Positions 15,756 through 23,682 are shown, counted from the stretch's first letter. The stretch is DNA of 43,833 nt from Streptosporangiaceae bacterium (GCA_025934375.1 JAICYD010000053.1:1-43833); one strand, 5' to 3'. Numbers and translations: made by a program. Notes: generated from the sequence alone by a model not told the origin.

Positions 15756-16634
15756 CTAGCCCAAAAAGGATCCTTGGCAATCTGCGGCTTCCGACAGCCG
15801 CGCCTGGGCGGCGCTGACCCGAGGGACGGGTGGGATCAGCGGCCGGGAGGCCCCGTCGTCGAGGGTGACCAGCAGCATGGTGGCATCGTCGGCCAGCGTG
15901 CCGCCGGCGTGGCGCAGCAGGTCGGCCTGGATCGCCCTCAGCAGCGACCTGTGCCCGGCGCGCCGGAAGGCCCGCCTGCGGGCCGGCTGCTGGCTGGCCA
16001 GGACCGCCGCGCGCTCGGCGAGCGGGTACGGCCTCCCCCGGCCGTCGCGCGCCTCGGTCACGCCGTCGGTGTACAGCAGCAGGCTGTCACCGGGGCCAAG
16101 CCGCAACGGCGCCGGGCGCGCCGGGCCGTCGGCCAGGTCAAGCAGGCCCAGCGGCGGGGCCAGCGCGATGGCGTCCAGCACGGTGGCGGACCCGTGCGGG
16201 TCCTGGAGCAGCAGCGGCGCCGGGTGCCCGCAGTTGACGATCTGCGCCTCGCCATCGGCATCCCACGGCACGGAGATGATCAGCGCGGTCACGTACTCTT
16301 CGTTAATTTCCGAAGAGCGTGGCCGGGCGGTGAGGAACTCATCGAGCCCCGCGGCGATGTCCTGCACCGGGCCGGCCCGGCTGGCGAGGTCCCGAAAGGC
16401 CCGCATCACCTCGGCTGAGGTGCACGCCGCCCGCTGGCCATGGCCCATCACGTCGCCGACGAGGAGCCGGATGGCGGAGGCGGAGTCCACTGAGCAGACG
16501 ATGTCGCCGTTGGCGGTGGCCAGGCTCGTCGGCGAGCACTCCCCTGGCGGGCGGGCACGGCGGGCACGGCGGGCACGGCGCGGCGCGATGCTCGCCGGGC
16601 TGGTCAGCCACGTGATCGCATACCGCATGTACAC
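15756..16634 (-). CDS. SpoIIE/PP2C-type serine phosphatase with shortened N-terminus
   Basis: This 292-aa protein is a SpoIIE-domain Ser phosphatase, of the group that dephosphorylates anti-anti-sigma factors. Seen: LLVGDVMGHGQ (metal-binding motif) near residue 77, a central LLLYTDGVTEARDG, and DDATMLLVTL near the C-terminus. The usual GGDWYD entry motif is reduced to ANGDIV, and no PAS, GAF or membrane sensor precedes it. The first 30 residues are instead an Arg/Ala-rich segment encoded by a 9-bp tandem repeat. ATG 16628 is an alternative start. It lies upstream of fhs on the same strand but is separated from it by the leader hairpin. The catalytic core looks intact. Whether the N-terminus is native or eroded is unclear. 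Confidence 0.8.
   Translation of the reverse strand: MYMRYAITWLTSPASIAPRRARRARRARPPGECSPTSLATANGDIVCSVDSASAIRLLVGDVMGHGQRAACTSAEVMRAFRDLASRAGPVQDIAAGLDEFLTARPRSSEINEEYVTALIISVPWDADGEAQIVNCGHPAPLLLQDPHGSATVLDAIALAPPLGLLDLADGPARPAPLRLGPGDSLLLYTDGVTEARDGRGRPYPLAERAAVLASQQPARRRAFRRAGHRSLLRAIQADLLRHAGGTLADDATMLLVTLDDGASRPLIPPVPRVSAAQARLSEAADCQGSFLG
16552..16578. repeat. Three tandem 9-bp units in the phosphatase N-terminus
   Basis: The unit CGGGCACGG occurs three times head to tail at 16552-16560, 16561-16569 and 16570-16578. It encodes the repeated Arg-Ala-Arg segment near the phosphatase start. Being a multiple of three, copy-number change would keep the frame. Confidence 0.85.
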
Positions 16635-16760
16635 CCGCCGGGATGAGGGGGCCGTTGACGCAATGAACTCTACGGCAACCGATTGCTCTTCGTAGCGCTA
16701 CATGCACATACCGCGAAGGCGATTTTGGAAATCGTCCTCGTGGGCAACGGCCCTGGCCCG

Positions 16761-17744
16761 CTATAAGCCGGATCCCTGGGCGTACTCGACAAACTGGTGC
16801 ATCGAACGGGCCGCCTCTAGCGCGGATACTCCGGACACGGCCACCAGCAGCACCGCCCCCGCGAGCAGCAGCGGGCTCAGCCGCGGGGGCGGCAGCAGCA
16901 GCGCGGCGACCCGGCGCGGGACCGGGCCCGCGCCCCGAGCGGCGTTCCACGGGAGGGTGACCAGGCCCAGCGCGGTGCCCAGGCCGCCCTGCCCGGGACC
17001 GCGCCGTCCCGTCTCCCGGGACCCGGGCGGGGCCGCCTTCGCGGCCAGCGCCGCGCGGGCGATGGCCTTGGCGGCCAGGTCGCGGTCGCCGGTCGCGGTC
17101 GCCGCCCGCTCATCGGCCCAGCGTTCCACGGTGTAGCCCGCGGCAGCGGCGACCGGACGCAGCAGCGGGTTGGCTGCGGCGGCCAGCCGCGCGGCCGCCG
17201 TGAAGAGGTAGTGCGCCCCCGCCGCGTGGGTGCGCTCATGGGCCAGCAGGACCTGTCGCTCTGACTCGGTCAGCACGCGGAGCATGCCGGAGGTGACCAC
17301 GATGCGGCACGGCCAGCCGGGCAGGGTGTAGGCGTCGGCGGCCTCGTCCTCGGTCACCACGACCTGTCCCGCGCCGGGGAGGTCGCGGGCCTGCCTGCCC
17401 GCGGCGGCGATCGCCGCGACCCGGTGCAGCAGCGCCCGGCAGACGGCGAAGACGGCGATGGCCAAGAGCGTGCCCGCGATTATCGCGACTGGCATGGACG
17501 CCGGGCTGGCCCGGCTGATCACCCGGGCTGACATGTGGGCGACGCTGGCCACGAACGGCACGCGGAACAGCGCATTCAGCGCGAGCAGGCCCAGCACCAT
17601 GCTGCTGGACGCCGCCAGGGCCAGGGCGCTGCCCGCGAGCAGCCAGGTGGCCGCGCAAGGCGGGAGGCGGTCACTGAGCGGCCGGGCGGCGAATGCCGCG
17701 ACCGCCGGGATGAGCAGGGGTATCAGGTAGACCGCCCAGTACAC
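16761..17744 (-). CDS. M56 (BlaR1-type) membrane zinc metallopeptidase
   Basis: This 327-aa integral membrane protease has hydrophobic segments near residues 1-20, 32-60 and 85-105 and a C-terminal membrane span. The zinc motif HERTH is at 169-173, followed by AGAHYLF. Family knowledge: M56 proteases of the BlaR1/MecR1 group sense cell-wall stress and trigger loss of the partner BlaI repressor. The C-terminal penicillin-binding sensor of BlaR1 is absent, as is common in actinomycete M56 proteins, so the signal is not evidently a beta-lactam. GTG 17744 is chosen because it directly follows the blaI stop (17746), giving VYWAVYLIPLL as the first membrane helix. An upstream in-frame start would lie inside blaI. 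The signal it senses is unknown. Confidence 0.88.
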   Translation of the reverse strand: MYWAVYLIPLLIPAVAAFAARPLSDRLPPCAATWLLAGSALALAASSSMVLGLLALNALFRVPFVASVAHMSARVISRASPASMPVAIIAGTLLAIAVFAVCRALLHRVAAIAAAGRQARDLPGAGQVVVTEDEAADAYTLPGWPCRIVVTSGMLRVLTESERQVLLAHERTHAAGAHYLFTAAARLAAAANPLLRPVAAAAGYTVERWADERAATATGDRDLAAKAIARAALAAKAAPPGSRETGRRGPGQGGLGTALGLVTLPWNAARGAGPVPRRVAALLLPPPRLSPLLLAGAVLLVAVSGVSALEAARSMHQFVEYAQGSGL

Positions 17745-17745
17745 C

Positions 17746-18216
17746 TCAGGTCCCCCGCTCCCCCGCTGTCCCGTCGCCGAGCATCCTGCGCAGCAGGTCC
17801 TCGTCGCCTTCGGACAGGCCGGAGACGAACCGGGCGAGCACCGCCTCGCGGTCGGTCTCCCCGTCCAGCACCCGTGCCATCCGGCGGGCCGCCAGGCCGG
17901 GCTCGTCGGCGACAGGAGCATAGGCGTAGGCCCGGCCGACCTTGCGGCGGTCCAGGACGCCCTTGTCGTGCAGCCGGGACAAGATCGTCACGACGGTGGT
18001 GTAGGCGAGGTCGGCGCCCAGCCGGCCGCGGACCTCCCCGGGGGACAGCGCCACCCCGGCCGCCTGCAGCGCGGACAGTACCGCGGCCTCAAGCTCTCCG
18101 GCGCCGCGGCGGGCACTGTGCTCCTCAAGGCTGTGCTCCTCAAGGCCGCGCTCCTCAAGGCCGTGCTCCTCCACAAGGCTGTGCTCCTCAAGACGGGGCT
18201 CCACAGGATCGTGCAT
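17746..18216 (-). CDS. blaI: BlaI/MecI-family transcriptional repressor
   Basis: This 156-aa winged-helix repressor is paired with the M56 peptidase. Seen: a core from about residue 41 (ELEAAVLSAL), the recognition region AYTTVVTILSRLHDKG (71-86), then DRRKVGRAYAY, all standard for BlaI. The C-terminal dimerisation part includes LARFVSGLSEGDEDLL. Residues 7-34 form an unusual acidic LEEHS-repeat extension encoded by 15-bp repeats. ATG 18216 is the first start after the operator region. The frame is open farther upstream, but that would run through the operators. Two TCTA-N8-TAGA sites lie just upstream, so it probably represses itself and the divergent dedA-uppP pair. Confidence 0.9.
   Translation of the reverse strand: MHDPVEPRLEEHSLVEEHGLEERGLEEHSLEEHSARRGAGELEAAVLSALQAAGVALSPGEVRGRLGADLAYTTVVTILSRLHDKGVLDRRKVGRAYAYAPVADEPGLAARRMARVLDGETDREAVLARFVSGLSEGDEDLLRRMLGDGTAGERGT
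18121..18198. repeat. 15-bp tandem repeats in the blaI 5' coding region
   Basis: Five near-identical units begin with CTCCTC at 18121, 18136, 18151, 18166 and 18184. Four are 15 bp and one (18166-18183) is 18 bp. On the minus strand they encode repeats of the LEEHS type. All lengths are multiples of three, so copy changes would stay in frame. Confidence 0.85.
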
Positions 18217-18248
18217 GTGCGTGCGTCTACCCCCCAGGTCGGGTAATC

Positions 18249-18286
18249 TTCTACTCGATTGTAGAAGTTCTATCTCGCTGTAGATA
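18249..18286. promoter_or_regulatory. Tandem BlaI-type operators between blaI and dedA
   Basis: Two sites of identical geometry occur: TCTA-N8-TAGA at 18250-18265 (inside the perfect palindrome TTCTAC-N6-GTAGAA, 18249-18266) and at 18269-18284. Their centres are 19 bp apart, so they lie on nearly the same DNA face. The TAC/GTA core matches BlaI-type dyads. They sit where both divergent promoters should be. Binding by BlaI is inferred. Confidence 0.65.
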
Positions 18287-18337
18287 TTCAGTTTGCCATG
18301 GAATCGGCGATGACCGGGGCTCACATCGAGGAGACAA

Positions 18338-19165
18338 ATGCTCCACCAGCTGCTCAATCCGACCGCGCTACTGTCCAGTTACGGCGCCATCGGCCTCTTC
18401 GTGGTCTTGTTCGCCGAGACCGGGCTGCTGATCGGCTTCTTCCTGCCCGGTGACTCGCTGCTGTTCGCGGCCGGGCTGGCCTGCGCCACCACCCCGGGCG
18501 CGACGCTGCACATGAGCCTGCCCGCCGTCATGGCCGCCGCGGCCGGCGGAGCGCTGATCGGCGCGCAGACCGGGTACCTGATCGGCCGCTCGGCCGGGCC
18601 GGCCCTGCTGCGCCGGTCCCGCAGCCGCAAGCTGCACCATGGCGCCGAGCGCGCGGCCGCGATGCTCACTCGCTACGGCCCGGGCAAGGCGGTGACGCTC
18701 GCCCGCTTCATCCCGGTGGTGCGCACCGTGGCCAATCCGGTGGCCGGCGCCCTGGGCGTGCCGCAGGTGGTGTTCACGCTCTGGCAGGTGGTCGGCGGGC
18801 TGCTGTGGTCGCTGGGCATCATCGCCGCCGGATACGGCCTGGGCTCGGCGATCCCCGGCATCGACCAGTACCTGCTGCCCGCGATCGCCGTCATCGTCAT
18901 CGTGTCGCTGCTGCCACTTGCCCTGGAGGCCCGCAGGGTGCGCCGGGAGCGGACAGAGGCCGCCGAGCGAGCGGAACGCGGGGAGCCGGCCGGCCCCGAG
19001 GCCAGTAGCGCCTGGCAGCCGCCGTCGGGTCAGCCAATCCGCTGGTTCTGGGAATACCGTGAGTACCCGGACTCACCGTCTGACCAGGAAGGACCATCTC
19101 AGCAAGCACCGTCCCAGCCGGACTCACCGCAGCAGGGAGCACCCCGCACCGGAAGAAAGGGCTAG
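18338..19165 (+). CDS. DedA-family membrane protein
   Basis: This 275-aa protein has the DedA/SNARE-associated (VTT) fold. Seen: LFAETGLLIGFFLPGDSLLF (re-entrant region with the E..GFFLPGD pattern), GYLIGRSAGP, and the conserved ARFIPVVRTVANPVAGAL near the middle, followed by two membrane spans. Family knowledge: some DedA proteins flip undecaprenyl phosphate back across the membrane, and others affect membrane potential and antibiotic tolerance. The last ~75 residues are a hydrophilic tail rich in Ser, Gln and Pro. ATG 18338 follows GAGGAGAC. The uppP gene begins 6 bases after its stop. Together they could form a two-step carrier-lipid recycling pair, dephosphorylating UPP outside and returning UP inside. 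This pairing of roles is inference. Confidence 0.92.
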   Translation: MLHQLLNPTALLSSYGAIGLFVVLFAETGLLIGFFLPGDSLLFAAGLACATTPGATLHMSLPAVMAAAAGGALIGAQTGYLIGRSAGPALLRRSRSRKLHHGAERAAAMLTRYGPGKAVTLARFIPVVRTVANPVAGALGVPQVVFTLWQVVGGLLWSLGIIAAGYGLGSAIPGIDQYLLPAIAVIVIVSLLPLALEARRVRRERTEAAERAERGEPAGPEASSAWQPPSGQPIRWFWEYREYPDSPSDQEGPSQQAPSQPDSPQQGAPRTGRKG

Positions 19166-19171
19166 GACCCG

Positions 19172-20272
19172 ATGCCGATCCTGACCTACCCAGAGGCCAT
19201 GTTCGTGGGCCTGCTGCAGGGCGTGACCGAGCTTTTCCCCGTCTCCAGCCTGGGGCACAGCGTCCTGATCCCCGCGATCATCGGCGGGTCGTGGGGGCAG
19301 GACCTGAGCGTGTCCAAGCCGGAATCGCCCTACCTGGCCTTCATCGTCGGCCTGCACGTGGCGACCGCCGCCGCGCTGATCTGCTACTTCTGGCGGGACT
19401 GGGTACGGATCATCGGCGGCCTGGCGTCCTCGATCAGGTACCGCCGGGTCGCCACCGCCAACGAGCGCCTCGCCTGGCTGATCATCTTGGCGACGATCCC
19501 CGTCGGGATCGCGGGGCTGGCACTTGAGCACGCGTTCCGGGTCTTCTTCAGCAAGCCGGTCCCGACGGCCCTGTTCTTGTGCGTCAACGGGCTGATCCTG
19601 CTGGCCAGCGAGCGCCGCCAGCGGGCCCGGGCGGCCGCCGGGCTCGAGCCGCCGCGAGCCCAGGCCCAGGCCCAGCAGGTACCGCAGTATCAGCAAGTAC
19701 CGCAATACCAGCAGACACCGCAATACCAGCAGACACCGCAGTACCAGCATGAGCAGTACCAGCGCGACCAGCGGCACCCGCAGGGCCAGGAGCACCCGCA
19801 GGACAAGCCGCACCCGCAGGGCCAGGAGCACCCGCAGGAGCAGGCCGAGCGCACGGAGCACGCGGTCGCGGCGGACCGGCGGCTGTCGGCGATGGGGTAT
19901 AAGCGGGCCATCTTGATCGGCGCCACGCAGATCGCGGCGCTGCTGCCGGGCATCAGCCGGGACGGCATCGTCACGGTGGCCTCGATGCGGACCGGGCTGA
20001 GCCGCCAGGACGCGGTGCGCTACTCGTTCCTGCTGTCCACCCCGGTCATCCTGGCGGCGGGGGTGCTGAAGATCCCGGACCTGTTCGGGCCGCTCGGCGC
20101 CGGCATCGGCGGCCAGGTCGTGGCCGGCAGCGTGCTGTCCTTCGTCGGGGCGTTCCTGTCGGTGCGGTTCCTGACAAAGTACTTCGGCGAATCCAAGTCG
20201 CTGCGGCCATTCGGCATCTACTGCCTGGCGGCGGGCTTGTTCAGCCTGGTCTTCGTGCTCGCGTTCCGGTAA
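19172..20272 (+). CDS. uppP: Undecaprenyl-diphosphatase (UppP/BacA) with repeat-rich loop insert
   Basis: This 366-aa protein is a BacA-type phosphatase that converts undecaprenyl diphosphate to undecaprenyl phosphate at the outer face of the membrane. It supports peptidoglycan synthesis and bacitracin resistance. Seen: GLLQGVTELFPVSSLGHS near residues 13-30 (catalytic Glu at 20), and LLPGISRDGIVTVASMRTG near 257-274 with the conserved Arg 262. Usual family length is about 270-280 aa. The excess is a Gln/Pro/His-rich insert at about 160-235 made of VPQYQQ-type and HPQGQE-type repeats, placed between membrane helices. The GISRDG form of the second motif is a variant of the common GTSRSG. It forms an operon with dedA, 6 bases apart, and is likely under BlaI control. 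Confidence 0.94.
   Translation: MPILTYPEAMFVGLLQGVTELFPVSSLGHSVLIPAIIGGSWGQDLSVSKPESPYLAFIVGLHVATAAALICYFWRDWVRIIGGLASSIRYRRVATANERLAWLIILATIPVGIAGLALEHAFRVFFSKPVPTALFLCVNGLILLASERRQRARAAAGLEPPRAQAQAQQVPQYQQVPQYQQTPQYQQTPQYQHEQYQRDQRHPQGQEHPQDKPHPQGQEHPQEQAERTEHAVAADRRLSAMGYKRAILIGATQIAALLPGISRDGIVTVASMRTGLSRQDAVRYSFLLSTPVILAAGVLKIPDLFGPLGAGIGGQVVAGSVLSFVGAFLSVRFLTKYFGESKSLRPFGIYCLAAGLFSLVFVLAFR
19679..19846 (+). repeat. Two sets of 18-bp tandem repeats inside uppP
   Basis: Four 18-bp units encode VPQYQQ or TPQYQQ-like hexapeptides at 19679-19750. After a short spacer, four more 18-bp units beginning with CACCCGCAG encode HPQ-type hexapeptides at 19775-19846. Units within each set are near-identical, which points to recent slippage or recombination in frame. 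Confidence 0.9.
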
Positions 20273-20419
20273 CCCGGTATCCCGGTAAGCCGCGATACAA
20301 GCCCGGCCGCGGCTCGCTCCCGACGGGACGGATCGACTCGCCCGCTCGCGGGCTAGCGCCACGCGGGATTCGGTCCTACGCTGACTCATTAATGTCCCAA
20401 TGAGACCGAGGCGACAGCC

Positions 20420-20758
20420 ATGGGACGTGATCAACGCCTGCCAGAGTCGGCGGATTCCTGGGGCGAATTCCACGCGCTGATTGACATGGAGCGAGATGCC
20501 CGGGAGAACGAGGGGTCCGCTTTGTGGCGAATAGCCGCAGGGCTGCTATTCGCCACGGGACTGATCTTCCTGGCCTACGCGCTCCAGGGCGGCCGGCCGT
20601 GGCTATTCCCTTGCGCGCTCGCGCCGCTGGCGGCCGTGGGCGTGATGGCGTCCCGCGCCCTCGAGCACGCCGAGCGCGCGGCCCGGCGCGCCGCGCAGCT
20701 TGAGCTGCTTGAGCGGGCCTGGCAGGCCCACCTCGAGCGCGGCTTGCCGCCTGGGTAA
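20420..20758 (+). CDS. Small membrane protein of unknown function
   Basis: This 112-aa protein is not recognised. Its first 35 residues are acidic and hydrophilic. Two hydrophobic segments follow, ALWRIAAGLLFATGLIFLAY and WLFPCALAPLAAVGVMA. The C-terminus is an amphipathic Ala/Glu/Arg helix (ALEHAERAARRAAQLELLE) likely to form a coiled coil in the cytoplasm. It starts at ATG with GAGGCGA upstream, 147 bases after uppP, and is convergent with the kinase gene. Coding bias is consistent with a real gene. Confidence 0.65.
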   Translation: MGRDQRLPESADSWGEFHALIDMERDARENEGSALWRIAAGLLFATGLIFLAYALQGGRPWLFPCALAPLAAVGVMASRALEHAERAARRAAQLELLERAWQAHLERGLPPG

Positions 20759-20799
20759 CCGGCGGCGCGGCGGGGGTGGGCCAGCGCCGGCTCGCCGGT
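20758..20799. terminator. Nested hairpin between convergent genes
   Basis: ACCGGCG (20758-20764) pairs with CGCCGGT (20793-20799), and GGCGC (20764-20768) can pair with GCGCC (20784-20788) inside. It lies between the stop codons of two convergent genes, so it may end transcription from both sides. There is no T-run. Confidence 0.35.
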
Positions 20800-22784
20800 C
20801 AGTTACCGCTTGACGGAAGTGCCCAGGCGGTCGCGGTCCAGGTCACGTTGTCGGTCGCGGCGTCCTTGGCGACGAACGTCACCCGCACGAGCAGGCCCTG
20901 CGTCGTGCCGTTGTTGTTGGTGTGGCCGGTAAGGCACAGCTGCACCCCGGGCTTGAGCTGCGTGAGTAGCACGCTGCCCGCCAGCGGATGCCGGGTGATC
21001 GCCAGGTTGCAGGCCTCCGCGTCCGGGTTGCCGGCCACCGCGGCGGCCTGGTCGGACTGGTTGAACTCGATGTCGGTGTTTCCGTTGTCGCCGCTGTTGT
21101 TGCAGTGCAGCCAGAAATCGCCGCTACCGGATTGGTCGGTGCCATTCGCGGTGACCACCGGCCCCTGGGCGGTGAAGCTGACCGCGGAGGGGGTGTGGTC
21201 GCCGTTGCAACTGCCGCCCGGCATCGTGAACTGGGTGGTGGCGTCGCTGTACAGCTGCACGAACCCGCCGGCCAGGGTGGGGTTGCCTGCTCCGCTGGTC
21301 GCCGCCGCGCTGTCGGACGGAGTATTCGGCGAGCCGCCGTCAGTCGCCGCCGAGTTGGCGGGCGCAGTACCCGGGGAGCCGGAGTCGGTCGGCGAGCCGG
21401 CCGTGGTCGGGGTCACCGCCGCGACCGCGGTCGTCGCGGGCGCCGAAGCCGACGATGCCGGCGAGCCGCCGCCGGAGGTGAGGCTCAGCGCGCCCACGCC
21501 TCCCCCGGCCGCCACCACGACGACCGCCGCCGCGCCCGCCACCCACGGCCACCGCTTCCGGCGGCGCCGGGGCGGCAGGCCGGCGGAGTGTGTCGCAGCC
21601 CCGGCCGGGACTGGCGGGTAGCCCGCCCCCCACGTCCCGGGGCCGCCGGGGCCCGAGGGCATCCCTGACCCCGGCGGGAGCGTCCCCCATGCGGGCGGCG
21701 GCTCCTGTTGGGAGGCGGCCGCAGACCCGTACGCCCCGCTCGGCGGGCCCTGCGGCCCGGTCGACGCGGCCATGGCCGCCACGGGCACCGCCGGCGAGAC
21801 GGCGGCCGGGATGGCCCCGCCCCCGCTCGCCTGGCCCCCGGCCCCGGGTGTCCTGGCCAGGTCGGCCCGGGCCACGGTGGCGGTGTAGTGCGCGGCGGCG
21901 CTCAGGTCGTAGGCGGCGAGGGTGCTGGATAGCGGCTGCGGCAGCCACTGCTCGCCGATCGCCTGCCCGTCCAGCCTGGCCTGCACATACGCGATGACCT
22001 GGTCGACCGTGGGGCGGTCGTCGGGGTTCTTGGCCAGGCAGGTCTCAACGACCAGGCGCAGCTCCTCGGGGCAGTCGGTCAGGTTGGGCTGCTCGTTGGC
22101 GATGCGGTGGAAGATCGCCGCGTGATGGCCCTCGCCGAACGCCGTGTGGCCGGTCGCGGCGAACAGCACCATGTGCCCCAGGGCGAACACGTCGGTGCCG
22201 GGGGTGACCGCGCGGCCCGCGACCTGCTCCGGCGCCATGAAGGCGGGGGTTCCCATCACCGCGCCAGTGCTGGTCAGCGTGCCGGACTCGGCGGCGTGGG
22301 CGATGCCGAAGTCGATGACGCGCGGCCCGTCCGCGGCAAGCAGCACGTTGGAAGGCTTGAGGTCGCGGTGGATCAGCCCGGCGGCGTGGATGGCGGCCAG
22401 CCCCTCGGCGACGCCGGCTAGCAAGCGCATCACCGAGGGCACGGGGAACGGCCCGAACTCGCCGACCGCCTGGTGCAGCGACGGCCCCGCCACGTAGGAG
22501 GCGGCCAGCCACGGCGGGCGCCCGTCGGGGTCGGCGTCCACCACCGGTGCGGTGTAGCGGCCTTGGACCCGCTGGGCCACGCTCACCTCACGCTTGAAGC
22601 GGCGGCGGAACTCCGGGTCATCGGCGAATTCCTGCCGCATCACCTTGATCGCGACCGGCCGGCCGCTGGGCATGGCGGACAAGTACACGTTCGCCATGCC
22701 ACCCGAGCCAAGCCGCGCGTGCAGCACGTACCCGGCGACCTGCTGCGGATCAGTGGCGCCCAACGGCGCGAATCGCTCAATCAT
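20799..22784 (-). CDS. Membrane Ser/Thr protein kinase with extracellular C-terminal domain
   Basis: This 661-aa Hanks-type kinase is of the PknB group. Seen: glycine loop LGSGGMANVYL near 25-35, ATP-binding Lys 47, catalytic HRDLKPSN at 139-146, DFG at 158-160, and GTPAFMAPEQ in the activation segment. A Pro/Gly/Ala-rich linker leads to a basic stop (RRRRKRW) and one membrane span (about 405-430). The ~230-residue external part has a Ser/Thr/Ala-rich stalk, then a compact domain with four Cys (CNGDH, HCNN, EACNL, QLCLTG). There are no PASTA repeats, so the ligand is not evidently muropeptide. ATG 22784 is chosen because the kinase fold begins just after it. An upstream in-frame start at 22892 would add a basic, non-conserved leader. 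Confidence 0.92.
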   Translation of the reverse strand: MIERFAPLGATDPQQVAGYVLHARLGSGGMANVYLSAMPSGRPVAIKVMRQEFADDPEFRRRFKREVSVAQRVQGRYTAPVVDADPDGRPPWLAASYVAGPSLHQAVGEFGPFPVPSVMRLLAGVAEGLAAIHAAGLIHRDLKPSNVLLAADGPRVIDFGIAHAAESGTLTSTGAVMGTPAFMAPEQVAGRAVTPGTDVFALGHMVLFAATGHTAFGEGHHAAIFHRIANEQPNLTDCPEELRLVVETCLAKNPDDRPTVDQVIAYVQARLDGQAIGEQWLPQPLSSTLAAYDLSAAAHYTATVARADLARTPGAGGQASGGGAIPAAVSPAVPVAAMAASTGPQGPPSGAYGSAAASQQEPPPAWGTLPPGSGMPSGPGGPGTWGAGYPPVPAGAATHSAGLPPRRRRKRWPWVAGAAAVVVVAAGGGVGALSLTSGGGSPASSASAPATTAVAAVTPTTAGSPTDSGSPGTAPANSAATDGGSPNTPSDSAAATSGAGNPTLAGGFVQLYSDATTQFTMPGGSCNGDHTPSAVSFTAQGPVVTANGTDQSGSGDFWLHCNNSGDNGNTDIEFNQSDQAAAVAGNPDAEACNLAITRHPLAGSVLLTQLKPGVQLCLTGHTNNNGTTQGLLVRVTFVAKDAATDNVTWTATAWALPSSGN

Positions 22785-22965
22785 GGACGCCCACCCCTGT
22801 GCGTGCCGGCGACGCCGCCCAAGGCGGCGGCGTCTAAATTTCACCCAACCTTTGACGCCACCAAAAGCCTCTAGGTTCACTTCAGAGCACAAAAACCCTG
22901 AAAAGAAAATTCAGCACGCAACGATCCCTTTTTCCACGTATATTCACATCCTCACCGCAGGCCCG

Positions 22966-23682
22966 CTAGCCGGCCCCGGGCGGGGTCGTCCCGGGGATCA
23001 CCAGGCCCGTCTCGTAGGCGATGACGACGAGCTGGGCGCGGTCGCGGGCATCCAGCTTGGTGAGGATCCGGCTTACGTGGGTCTTGGTGGTGAGCGGGCT
23101 GAGGTACAGGCGGCCGGCGATCTCGTCGTTGGATAGCCCCTCGGCGACCAGGGACAAGATCTCGCGCTCGCGCTCGGTCAGCCGGGACAGGTCATGACCG
23201 GGCACCGGGCGGGTCGTCCGCCCGGCGGCGCGGCCCTGGCGGGCGAGGTTGTCGATGAGGCGGCGGGTGACGCTCGGCGAAAGCAGCGCGTCGCCGTGGG
23301 CTACCACCCGGATGGCGCGGATGAGGTCGTCGGGCTCGCAGTCCTTGACCAGGAACCCGCTCGCGCCCGCGCGCAGTGCCTGGTAGACGTACTCGTCGGA
23401 CTCGAAGGTGGTCAAGATGATCACCTTGACCCCGGCGAGGTCATCGTCGGCGGCGACGCGCCGGGTGGCCTCCAGCCCGTCGACCTCGGGCATCCGGATG
23501 TCCATCAGCACGACGTCGGCCCGCAGTTCGCGGGCCAGGCTGACCGCCTGCGCGCCGTTCACCGCCTCGCCGACGACGGTGACGTCCTCGGCCACCTCCA
23601 GCAGGACCCGGAAGGCCGCCCGGATCAGCTTCTGGTCATCGGCGAGCAGCACCCGGATCAGCGCGGGGCGGCTGGATGTCAT
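22966..23682 (-). CDS. NarL/LuxR-family response regulator
   Basis: This 238-aa regulator has a receiver domain with acidic pair DD near 15-16, phosphoacceptor Asp 61 in VVLMDIRMPEVDG, and Lys in GFLVKD. The C-terminal LuxR helix-turn-helix has LTEREREILSLVAEGLSNDE and THVSRILTKL. ATG 23682 overlaps the histidine kinase stop by four bases (ATGA), so the pair is coupled. The kinase gene precedes it in the operon. A likely target is the divergent region upstream of the kinase and the MMPL exporter gene, which holds a perfect palindrome at 25071-25088. That target is inferred from position. Confidence 0.94.
   Translation of the reverse strand: MTSSRPALIRVLLADDQKLIRAAFRVLLEVAEDVTVVGEAVNGAQAVSLARELRADVVLMDIRMPEVDGLEATRRVAADDDLAGVKVIILTTFESDEYVYQALRAGASGFLVKDCEPDDLIRAIRVVAHGDALLSPSVTRRLIDNLARQGRAAGRTTRPVPGHDLSRLTEREREILSLVAEGLSNDEIAGRLYLSPLTTKTHVSRILTKLDARDRAQLVVIAYETGLVIPGTTPPGAG

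Noticed and set aside
14154..16418. 754-codon plus-strand open frame opposite fhs and the phosphatase
   Set aside because: It crosses two real minus-strand genes and their intergenic hairpin, is Arg/Gly/Asp/Val-rich and has no domain pattern.
16761..17744. Classical beta-lactam sensor BlaR1
   Set aside because: The protein ends after the protease and membrane part. No penicillin-binding SxxK/SxN/KTG domain is present and no beta-lactamase lies nearby.
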